Below are positions 1 through 6,905 of a stretch of DNA of 43,883 nucleotides, piece by piece. This DNA is from Desulfurellaceae bacterium. GTDB taxonomy: Bacteria > Campylobacterota_A > Desulfurellia > Desulfurellales > Hippeaceae. Position 1 is the stretch's first letter. The number at the start of each line of letters is the position of its first letter. The stretch covers positions 1-43,883 of the forward strand of contig WFQQ01000122.1 in the NCBI GenBank assembly GCA_015486965.1. Direction: 5' to 3'. The notes under the pieces were generated by a model, which did not search any database, had not been told where the DNA came from, and saw only the letters and a list, made by a program, of their open reading frames with translations. The position numbers and the translations under genes are program-made.

Positions 1-49
1 CCTTAAAAACACAACAAAACTTAAAACACCATATAAAAATTAAAGATAT

Positions 50-92
50 TTAACATTTTTTCTTGACATCCGATATAAAAATTGGGTAAAGT
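50..92 (+). promoter_or_regulatory. Likely sigma-70 promoter(s) of the mraZ operon
   Basis: Two overlapping candidate promoters can be read in the AT-rich leader. One is TTAACA (50-55), 18 bp, TATAAA (74-79), which would start transcription near 86, just before the MraZ boxes. The other is a perfect TTGACA (63-68), 18 bp, TAAAGT (87-92), whose -10 lies inside the first MraZ box. Each matches 10 of 12 consensus positions. Bases 1-49 show nothing else recognisable. Which one is used cannot be decided by eye. Confidence 0.55.
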
Positions 93-117
93 GGGTGAAA
101 GTGGGAGAAAGTGGATG
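88..117 (+). promoter_or_regulatory. MraZ operator: three tandem 10-bp boxes AAAGTGGNNN
   Basis: Three head-to-tail decamers are visible: AAAGTGGGTG (88-97), AAAGTGGGAG (98-107) and AAAGTGGATG (108-117). Known MraZ operators are short repeats with about one helical turn of spacing (TGGGN repeats with 5-nt spacers in E. coli, AAAGTG-type repeats in Mycoplasma), so this is very likely the autoregulatory site. Box 2 contains a Shine-Dalgarno-like GGGAG (103-107), 7 nt before the ATG, and the last three bases of box 3 are the mraZ start codon. Confidence 0.85.
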
Positions 118-558
118 TTTAGGGGTAGATTTGAATACGCCTTAGACGACAAGGGCAGGGTAAAAATCCCTCCAAAATTCAAGGAAATCCTAAAGGATAA
201 GCATCAAAATACGCTTGTACTAACCCTATTTGACGACTGTATATACGCATACCCATTCGATGTGTGGGAAGAGCTTGAGAAAAAGGCAGTTAATTTACCT
301 CTAACAAACAAAGCTGCAAGAAGGTTTAAAAGGATGTTCTTCTCGTCTGCGCAAGATGTAAATATAGACAGGCAGGGCAGGATACTTATTCCCTCTGTTT
401 TAAGAGAAGACGCAGAGATAAACAAAGAGGTGGTGGTGCTCGGCAACTTAGACCACATCGAAATATGGGCAAAAGAGAAGTGGGAGAATGAATCTAAGGC
501 ACTCAGGGAATCTGAGGATGAACTTGCAGAAGAGATAGAAAAACTTGGAATATTCTAA
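115..558 (+). CDS. mraZ: Transcriptional regulator MraZ
   Basis: A 147-residue protein of the MraZ family, the DNA-binding ring-forming regulator that heads dcw clusters and represses its own operon in characterised species. It has two AbrB-like half-domains, each with the family DxxxR motif: DDKGR at residues 11-15 and DRQGR at 85-89. The ORF track begins at a TTG at 82, but that would read the operator repeats as protein. The family N-terminus MFRGRFEYALD begins at the ATG at 115, preceded by GGGAG at 7 nt, so I use that start. The gene overlaps rsmH by 1 nt (TAATG). Confidence 0.95.
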   Translation: MFRGRFEYALDDKGRVKIPPKFKEILKDKHQNTLVLTLFDDCIYAYPFDVWEELEKKAVNLPLTNKAARRFKRMFFSSAQDVNIDRQGRILIPSVLREDAEINKEVVVLGNLDHIEIWAKEKWENESKALRESEDELAEEIEKLGIF

Positions 559-1445
559 TGAAACATAAAAGCGTTCTTACTAAAGAGCTCATGGCGATAA
601 TACAGCCAGAAAGTGGCAAACTATATGTCGATATGACATTAGGGGCGGCAGGTCATACAAAGAAGCTCCTTGAGATGTCATCCCCCGATGGCAAGGTGAT
701 AGCCTTTGATAAAGATATTGAAGCCATAAAAAACGCAGAGAAACTTAAAGAAATATATAAAGACAGGCTAATCCTTATAAATAGCGATTTCTCAAAACTT
801 GAGGAACACCTTGACAGATTGGGCATAAACAGGGTTGATGGCGTTATCTTTGACTTAGGTGTTTCTTTAGACCAGCTAAAATCAGACAGAGGTTTCTCTT
901 TCAATATAGATGCTCCTTTGGATATGAGGATGGACAGAAACAAGCCCCTCACAGCAGAAGTTATAGTCAATCACTGGGATATGGAAGAGATAGAAAAAAT
1001 ACTAAGACTTTACGGTGAAGAAAAATTTTCAAAAAGAATAGCGAAACAGATAGTAAAGATGAGACCAATAAAGTCCACAAAACAGCTTGCAGAGCTTGTA
1101 GAAAACACAATACCAAGGAATGTTTCCACAAAAATACATCCAGCTACAAGGACATTTCAAGCGTTAAGAATAGTTGTAAATGACGAACTGGAAAGCCTGC
1201 AGATAGGCTTGAAGGCAGCAATCAAAAGATTGAATGTGGGTGGAACTGTTTGCGTTATATCGTTCCATTCGCTTGAGGATAGAATTGTTAAACAGACATT
1301 CAGAAGCTACAAACAAAAGGGAATTCTAAGGGTAATAAACAAAAAACCTATCAGACCAACACAGAGTGAGATTAGAAACAACAGACAAGCGAGAAGCGCC
1401 AAGCTCAGGTGTGCTCTAAAAATTAAAGAGGAGGACGACAGATGA
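558..1445 (+). CDS. rsmH: 16S rRNA (cytosine-1402-N4)-methyltransferase RsmH
   Basis: A 295-residue SAM-dependent methyltransferase (formerly MraW) that N4-methylates C1402 in the decoding centre of 16S rRNA. The SAM-binding motif DMTLGAAGHT is at residues 25-34, followed by DLGVSLDQL at 99-107, LDMRMD at 121-126 and the C-terminal SFHSLEDR signature. Length is normal for the family. It sits in the standard second position after mraZ, starting in the TAATG overlap and sharing ATGA with ftsL, so it is almost certainly translated from the mraZ message. Confidence 0.97.
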   Translation: MKHKSVLTKELMAIIQPESGKLYVDMTLGAAGHTKKLLEMSSPDGKVIAFDKDIEAIKNAEKLKEIYKDRLILINSDFSKLEEHLDRLGINRVDGVIFDLGVSLDQLKSDRGFSFNIDAPLDMRMDRNKPLTAEVIVNHWDMEEIEKILRLYGEEKFSKRIAKQIVKMRPIKSTKQLAELVENTIPRNVSTKIHPATRTFQALRIVVNDELESLQIGLKAAIKRLNVGGTVCVISFHSLEDRIVKQTFRSYKQKGILRVINKKPIRPTQSEIRNNRQARSAKLRCALKIKEEDDR

Positions 1446-1759
1446 TCGACTACGCTAAAGTCAAAGCATTAGAGCAGGAAAATATCAAAAGTGAGGTCAA
1501 AGTCAAAACCCTCTCAGTAAATCCACTGCATCTTGCCATCATCATAATTCTGGCTTTTCTCATCTACGCCCTCGCATATCAAAATATGAGTATTGCAACA
1601 ACAAAACATACCATAAACAGAAAAAAAGCCATTTTAAGCAAGCTAATACTCAAGCAACAAACTTTAATGAAGTATCAGAGTAAGGCTCTAAATCTAAGCG
1701 CAATATTAACAAAAACAACTCTACCTGAATCTCCATATAGTTTTAAAATAGAACATTGA
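1442..1759 (+). CDS. ftsL: Small bitopic membrane protein in the FtsL position
   Basis: A 105-residue protein with a cytoplasmic N-terminus of about 27 residues, one hydrophobic segment at about 28-46 (PLHLAIIIILAFLIYALAY), and a periplasmic segment with leucine-rich spacing that could form a short coiled coil. FtsL proteins are poorly conserved but have this size and layout, and lie between rsmH and the division PBP, bridging FtsB and FtsI in the divisome. The call rests on topology and position rather than sequence signature. It shares ATGA with rsmH and TTGA with the next gene. Confidence 0.75.
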   Translation: MIDYAKVKALEQENIKSEVKVKTLSVNPLHLAIIIILAFLIYALAYQNMSIATTKHTINRKKAILSKLILKQQTLMKYQSKALNLSAILTKTTLPESPYSFKIEH

Positions 1760-3471
1760 ACCTAACAAGGTTTAAAACCTTAGTATTCCTCATAATCCTT
1801 GGTTTTATAATTGTTTTGGTAAAGGATTTTTATATACAGGTTTTAAATAGAGAACACTATAAAAAGCTGGTAAAAAGGAGTTTGATTCACACCGTTAAAG
1901 TAAAGGGTTTTAGAGGTCTAATTTACGATAGCAAAGGTAGGACTTTAGCCCTAAATTACCCATCTTACGATCTTTTTGTTGATCCACACTATTTTAGAGT
2001 TCTAAACAGAAAATATAAAGATAGCACCTATTTTAAACTAAAAGAGAAAATGTTTTTTGAAGATGTAAAAAAAATAGCTGGGTTGGGTGAGTATTACATA
2101 ATGGAGAAAATAAAAACTCATAAAAACAGTAGATTTCTAATTCTAAAACACAATTTAACCTTGTCACAGTACAACCAATTGAGTCAAAGCAGAAACTTCA
2201 TTCCTGCATTTGGGTTTATTGAAGATTTTAAAAGATACTATCCCGACGGAGAGAATTCATCACACATTGTAGGGTTTTGCTACAAAGATGGAAAGGGCGC
2301 TGAAGGGCTTGAGAATTTCTATAACAGATACCTCATGGCTCAAGAGGTCAAAGAGAAGACAACATACGACGCCTTCAAAATGAGAAAGCCAATAATGCCA
2401 AAAAACGGCAACGATATCATAACATCCATTAATCAAGATATTCAAGATTTCCTCCATGTGGAGCTTGAAAGGTGCACAAAAGAGCATGAGGCAGACTTTG
2501 GCATGGCTATAATAATGAACCCTACAAACGGCAGAGTAATAGCAATGGATTCATACCCTTACTACGATAACAACAAGTACTGGAAATATTCATACTTCTA
2601 TATAAAAAACAGGGCTGTAAGCGATGTATTTGAACCGGGCAGTGTTTTTAAACTTTTAACTATGGCGGCAGCTCTGGATAGTGGAATTTTCAAAGGAAAT
2701 GAGCGTATATATTGTGAGAATGGAAGATGGAAACTAAAAAATAAAATAATCCACGATGTTCACAGATTTAAAACACTAACATTTGACAAGGTTTTTGTTT
2801 ATTCAAGCAATATAGGAAGTGCTAAAATAGCTTTAAAGCTTGGCAAAAAAGTGTTTTATAAATACCTATTCAAATTCGGGCTGGGCAGGAAAACGGGTAT
2901 AGATACAATCTCCGAGGCAAGTGGAATTGTAAAAGATATATTCAGAGTTGGAGATATTGACCTTGCAACCATGGCGTTTGGACAGGGAATAGCCGTAACC
3001 GAGATTCAGCTTGCAGATATGTATAGCGTAATAGCCAACGGAGGTTACAGAGTAAAACCACACTTTTTAGTTAAGATAGCCGATGGTAAAAAAACTCTTT
3101 TAAGATACAAACCCAAAAGTGTAAGAATCCTGAAACCGAGCACTGTCGAAAAGGTTAGAAAGATACTGAGAGAGGTCGTTTTAAAGGGAACTGGAAAGAG
3201 AGCCGCATTGAAAGATTATGAAGTTGCAGGAAAAACAGGAACAGCACAGATAGCAGTTAAAGGTAAGTATCAAAAAGAGTATGTGGCAAGTTTCGCCGGG
3301 TTTGCTCCCTATTCTAAACCGAGATTTGTAGTGGTTGTCTCTATAGTGAACCCAAAAAAGGGCGGAATATACGGTGGACAGGTGGCAGCCCCTCTTTTTG
3401 CCAAATTAATGGAATTTACCCTTCATTACTACGGTGTAAAACAGGATAACAACTTGTATAAAACTAAATAA
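1756..3471 (+). CDS. ftsI: Class B penicillin-binding protein, septal transpeptidase FtsI
   Basis: A 571-residue peptidoglycan D,D-transpeptidase anchored by one N-terminal membrane segment (about residues 8-24). The pedestal domain is followed by the penicillin-binding domain with all three active-site motifs: SVFK at 296-299 (nucleophile Ser296), SSN at 350-352 and KTG at 493-495. No PASTA domain follows; the protein ends soon after the transpeptidase fold. The start is a TTG inside the ftsL stop (TTGA, 4-nt overlap); no nearer ATG would keep the membrane anchor. Position after rsmH-ftsL favours FtsI over the elongation PBP2. The dcw cluster stops here: murE, murF, mraY, murD and ftsW do not follow. 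Confidence 0.93.
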   Translation: MNLTRFKTLVFLIILGFIIVLVKDFYIQVLNREHYKKLVKRSLIHTVKVKGFRGLIYDSKGRTLALNYPSYDLFVDPHYFRVLNRKYKDSTYFKLKEKMFFEDVKKIAGLGEYYIMEKIKTHKNSRFLILKHNLTLSQYNQLSQSRNFIPAFGFIEDFKRYYPDGENSSHIVGFCYKDGKGAEGLENFYNRYLMAQEVKEKTTYDAFKMRKPIMPKNGNDIITSINQDIQDFLHVELERCTKEHEADFGMAIIMNPTNGRVIAMDSYPYYDNNKYWKYSYFYIKNRAVSDVFEPGSVFKLLTMAAALDSGIFKGNERIYCENGRWKLKNKIIHDVHRFKTLTFDKVFVYSSNIGSAKIALKLGKKVFYKYLFKFGLGRKTGIDTISEASGIVKDIFRVGDIDLATMAFGQGIAVTEIQLADMYSVIANGGYRVKPHFLVKIADGKKTLLRYKPKSVRILKPSTVEKVRKILREVVLKGTGKRAALKDYEVAGKTGTAQIAVKGKYQKEYVASFAGFAPYSKPRFVVVVSIVNPKKGGIYGGQVAAPLFAKLMEFTLHYYGVKQDNNLYKTK

Positions 3472-3489
3472 ACTGGTAAATTTATAGCC

Positions 3490-4719
3490 GTGGTTGAGCT
3501 ATTAAGCCCTGGTGGCAATTTGGAAAAAATAAAGTTTGCCTGCTTATATGGAGCCGATGCTGTCTATTGTGCTTTAAAAAAATTTGGCCTGCGCTCTCAA
3601 GCTGGAAATCTTACAAAAGAGCAGTATATAGAAGCTCTGAATTTTGTTCACAGCTATGGAAAAAAATTGTATCTAACCCTAAACGCCTATCTTTTTGATA
3701 AAGACTTTGAAGAGCTCTTCGGGATAATAGATTTCTTAAACACACACAAACCTGACGGCGTCATAGTTTCTGACCTCGGGGTTTTGAATGTAGTTAGCAA
3801 AAATACGGACATACCCATACACATAAGCACACAAGCGAACATTACAAACTCATACGCAGCACAACTTTTAAAGAATTTTAATGTTAAAAGGGTTGTAATT
3901 GCCCGTGAGATGACTCTTGAAGATATAAAACAGTTTAAAGAAAGAGTGGATTTAGAACTTGAGGCTTTTATCCACGGTGCAATGTGCATGGCATACTCAG
4001 GCAGGTGTTTTTTGAGTTCATATATGACGGGAAGAAGTGCAAATAGGGGAGACTGTGCTCAGAGCTGCAGGTGGAGATATGAGGTTATAGAAGAAAAAAG
4101 GTCAAACCAGCCGATAACAGTCGAAGAGCACAAAGAGGGTAGCTTTATATTTAACTCCTACGACCTTTGTGCCATACCCATACTTCCAGATATTATAAGA
4201 AGTGGAGTCAAATCCCTGAAGATAGAGGGCAGAATGAAAAGTATCCACTATGTTGCAACAACAACTGCGGTTTACAGGGATGCAATAGACACCATACTCT
4301 CGGGTGGCAAATTTAACGAAAAAATAGAATACTATATGAAAGAGCTTGAAAAGGTTAGCCACAGACCGTACTCCTTAGGCTTCTACCTTGGAAAACCAAA
4401 ACAGTACCTTGCCTCATCGGGCTACATTAGAAGGTGTAAATTCTGTGGCATAATTGTTAAAACAGAAGATGGACTTGCAAAAGTGCAGGTCAGAGACAAA
4501 ATAGAGGCTGGAGAGTATGAAATTACACAACCAAACTTTAAAAATATAAAAATTCACATCAATTCCCTGTTTGATGAAAATATGAACAAAAAAATTTGTG
4601 GAAATCCAAATGAATTTGTGTATATTAAGATACCTGAAAAAGTTGAAAACCTGTCCCTATTGAGAAGGTGCAGTGAGAGTAATAGCGGGAAAGTTGAAAT
4701 ACAAAAAGTTGCACTATAA
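3490..4719 (+). CDS. U32-family (peptidase-like) protein, probable tRNA hydroxylation protein TrhP type
   Basis: A 409-residue member of the U32 family. Despite the peptidase label, studied members act in RNA hydroxylation (TrhP/YegQ, RlhA) or ubiquinone hydroxylation (UbiU/V), usually with a [4Fe-4S] cluster. The family core is clear: N-terminal LSPGGNLEKIKFA, then IHGAMCMAYSGRC and RGDCAQSC. Cys166, Cys173, Cys189 or Cys193, and Cys227 have spacing like the UbiU cluster ligands. A second small Cys pair (RRCKFCG) lies near the C-terminus. The start is GTG at 3490, 18 nt after ftsI. The 3' end overlaps rsmD by 47 nt. The TrhP assignment over other U32 subfamilies is inference from length and the YegQ-like N-terminus. 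Confidence 0.8.
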   Translation: MVELLSPGGNLEKIKFACLYGADAVYCALKKFGLRSQAGNLTKEQYIEALNFVHSYGKKLYLTLNAYLFDKDFEELFGIIDFLNTHKPDGVIVSDLGVLNVVSKNTDIPIHISTQANITNSYAAQLLKNFNVKRVVIAREMTLEDIKQFKERVDLELEAFIHGAMCMAYSGRCFLSSYMTGRSANRGDCAQSCRWRYEVIEEKRSNQPITVEEHKEGSFIFNSYDLCAIPILPDIIRSGVKSLKIEGRMKSIHYVATTTAVYRDAIDTILSGGKFNEKIEYYMKELEKVSHRPYSLGFYLGKPKQYLASSGYIRRCKFCGIIVKTEDGLAKVQVRDKIEAGEYEITQPNFKNIKIHINSLFDENMNKKICGNPNEFVYIKIPEKVENLSLLRRCSESNSGKVEIQKVAL

Positions 4720-5206
4720 AAAAAATACCAAACTGAGACCCACCCGTAGCATTGTAAGAAAATCGTTCTTCGACACGATTAAAGGAGTGATAGAGGGTAG
4801 CGTATTCTTAGACCTGTTTGCAGGTAGCGGTTCTCTTGGCATGGAGGCTCTATCGCGAGGAGCGAAGAAGGTGATCTTTGTTGATAACTCGAAAGAGAGC
4901 ATCTCCCTCATAAATCAGAATACAAAAGGGGCTGAAAATGTAGAGATAGTCAAATCAGACGCAGAACGGTTTTTAGAAAGCGATTCACTAAAGAGTGTGG
5001 ATTTAGCATACATAGACCCACCTTACAAATTTGATTCCAACAGTTTCTTAAAAAAATTCTTTACTAAAGTGAACAGGAACGCCATTGTATGCGTAGAGCA
5101 TGACAAAAAAACAAAGCTTGATGATAAGTTTGGTGCATTTAAAAAGTTTAAAAGTAGAACCTTTGGTAAAAACACTTTAGATTATTACGGAGTTAGTGAT
5201 GAGTGA
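4673..5206 (+). CDS. rsmD: 16S rRNA (guanine-966-N2)-methyltransferase RsmD
   Basis: A 177-residue SAM-dependent methyltransferase that modifies G966 of 16S rRNA during 30S assembly. The family N-terminus MRVIAGKLK, the SAM motif DLFAGSGSLGMEAL (47-60) and the N6/N2-methylase motif DPPY (115-118) are all present. It starts at a GTG inside the preceding U32 gene, giving a 47-nt overlap. The start is supported by the conserved N-terminus and by GAGAAGG a few bases upstream, so the overlap looks real. It is paired with coaD, a very common neighbour across bacteria. Confidence 0.94.
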   Translation: MRVIAGKLKYKKLHYKKNTKLRPTRSIVRKSFFDTIKGVIEGSVFLDLFAGSGSLGMEALSRGAKKVIFVDNSKESISLINQNTKGAENVEIVKSDAERFLESDSLKSVDLAYIDPPYKFDSNSFLKKFFTKVNRNAIVCVEHDKKTKLDDKFGAFKKFKSRTFGKNTLDYYGVSDE

Positions 5207-5708
5207 AATTACCGCTATCGTCCCAGGAACATTTGACCCAATTACAAACGGACACCTCGATATTATAAAACGGGCAAACACAATATTCGACAAAATTATA
5301 GTCGCAGTTGCAGTGAACACTAGTAAAACTCCGCTTTTCACCTTTGAAGAAAGGGTTGAGTTAACGAAAAAAGCAATAGAATCTGTTGAAGGGCTTTCTG
5401 GAGTTGTAGTTGAAGGAGTCAGAGGATTGCTTGTGGATTTTGCAAGAAAGGAGAAGGCAAGGGTTATTGTAAGGGGTCTCAGGGCTGTAAGTGACTTTGA
5501 GTACGAGATGCAGATGGCATTCATGAACAGGAGACTCAACAAAGAGATAGAAATGGTTTATTTAATGCCTTATATAAAGTACTCTTTCTTGAGCTCATCT
5601 ATAATCAAAGATGTTTTCATAAATGGGGGGGATATCTCAAAATTTGTTCCTCAACCTGTTATAGAAGCCATGTATAAAAAACTGGAAGGAGTGAGGGGAG
5701 ATGAGTAA
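5199..5708 (+). CDS. coaD: Phosphopantetheine adenylyltransferase CoaD
   Basis: A 169-residue enzyme of coenzyme A synthesis that transfers AMP from ATP to 4'-phosphopantetheine, giving dephospho-CoA. It is a nucleotidyltransferase-fold protein with GTFDPITNGH at residues 10-19 (TNGH is the T/HxGH signature) and LSSSIIKDV at 131-139 (the ISSTxxK-like motif). The ORF track starts one codon early at GTG 5196. I prefer ATG 5199 (MSEITAIVPGTFDP), which has GGAG 6 nt upstream. It overlaps rsmD by 8 nt and the aminotransferase by 8 nt. Confidence 0.96.
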   Translation: MSEITAIVPGTFDPITNGHLDIIKRANTIFDKIIVAVAVNTSKTPLFTFEERVELTKKAIESVEGLSGVVVEGVRGLLVDFARKEKARVIVRGLRAVSDFEYEMQMAFMNRRLNKEIEMVYLMPYIKYSFLSSSIIKDVFINGGDISKFVPQPVIEAMYKKLEGVRGDE

Positions 5709-6903
5709 ACCAAAGTTAAGCAAGAGGATTGGCTTAATTCAACCATCACTAACCATCGGGATTAGCGCTAAAGCTAAAGAGTTAAGGAGTCAGGGTGTAA
5801 GTGTAACAAACTTTGCTGCCGGGGAACCGGACTTTGACACGCCGGATAACATTAAATACGCCGCTATCAAGTCCATTGTTAAGGGAAACACCAAATATAC
5901 ACCAGCAGGGGGCACCAACGAGCTGAAAGATGCTGTGGTAGAGAAGGAAAAGAGAAAAAATGGGCTTAAGTATAAAAGGGAGAATGTGTGTATATCCGTT
6001 GGTGCGAAACACGCACTTTTCAATATTGCATCTGTCATGTTGGATGAGGGGGATGAGATAATAATTCCTTCTCCATACTGGGTTACATACGAAGCAATAG
6101 CCAGCTATGTGGGTGCAAAACCTGTTATAGTAAAGACGGAAGAGAAAAATGGATTTGTACCAAAAATAGAAGAACTCGAAAAAGCAATTACGGAAAAAAC
6201 CAAGATGATTATAATTAACAACCCATCAAACCCCACGGGTGCAACCTACTCTGAGGATGAGCTAAAAGAAATAGCAAAACTGGCGGAGAAACACGATATA
6301 TGGATAATTTCAGATGAGATATACGAAGATATAGTGTTCGATGGATACAAACCTGTGAGCATTGCGACACTTTCTGACTATGCAAGAGAAAGAACTTTAG
6401 TTGTGAATGGTGTAAGCAAAACCTACTCGATGACTGGATGGAGAATAGGTTATACCTGCGGTGATAGGGATGTAATAGCTGCAATGTCAAAGCTGCAATC
6501 ACAAAGCACAACAAATCCAACATCAATAGCCCAGGATGCAGCCATTGAGGCCTTATTAGGTCCCCAGGATAGCGTCGAGAGAATGAGGGTAGCTTTCGAG
6601 CAGAGGAGAACCTACATAGTTAAAGCCCTTAATGAGATAGAAGGTATCACATGCCACAATCCAAAGGGTGCGTTCTATGTGTTCCCCAATATATCAGCGT
6701 TCTTTGGAAGAAAGATAAATGGTGAAGAGATTAAAAACTCTATGGATTTTGCAACAAAACTTTTAGAAACAGAGCATGTGGCTTTAGTACCTGGTATTGC
6801 TTTTGGAGCAGATGAGTTTGTTAGAATATCTTTTGCAACAAGCATGAAGGAGATAGAAGAGGGAATTGAAAGACTCAAACAATTTGTCTCAAAGCTTAGC
6901 TAA
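5701..6903 (+). CDS. Class I PLP-dependent aminotransferase, aspartate aminotransferase type
   Basis: A 400-residue fold-type I aminotransferase, resembling the I-gamma/I-beta aspartate aminotransferases that may also use prephenate. The signatures are YTPAGGTNELK near 67-76, NNPSNPTG around 173-180, SDEIYE at 204-209, and the PLP-lysine motif SKTYSMTGWRIGY with Lys240. Cytosolic, making aspartate from oxaloacetate and glutamate; exact substrate cannot be fixed by eye. It overlaps coaD by 8 nt and is followed after 2 nt by the TPR gene. Confidence 0.9.
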   Translation: MSKPKLSKRIGLIQPSLTIGISAKAKELRSQGVSVTNFAAGEPDFDTPDNIKYAAIKSIVKGNTKYTPAGGTNELKDAVVEKEKRKNGLKYKRENVCISVGAKHALFNIASVMLDEGDEIIIPSPYWVTYEAIASYVGAKPVIVKTEEKNGFVPKIEELEKAITEKTKMIIINNPSNPTGATYSEDELKEIAKLAEKHDIWIISDEIYEDIVFDGYKPVSIATLSDYARERTLVVNGVSKTYSMTGWRIGYTCGDRDVIAAMSKLQSQSTTNPTSIAQDAAIEALLGPQDSVERMRVAFEQRRTYIVKALNEIEGITCHNPKGAFYVFPNISAFFGRKINGEEIKNSMDFATKLLETEHVALVPGIAFGADEFVRISFATSMKEIEEGIERLKQFVSKLS

Positions 6904-6905
6904 GT

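Noticed and set aside
82-114. TTG start for mraZ at 82 (ORF track)
   Set aside because: The extra 11 codons translate the operator repeats; the family start with a proper Shine-Dalgarno is ATG 115.
88-117. CRISPR-like or tandem repeat array
   Set aside because: Only three 10-bp units without spacers, fully explained as the MraZ operator.
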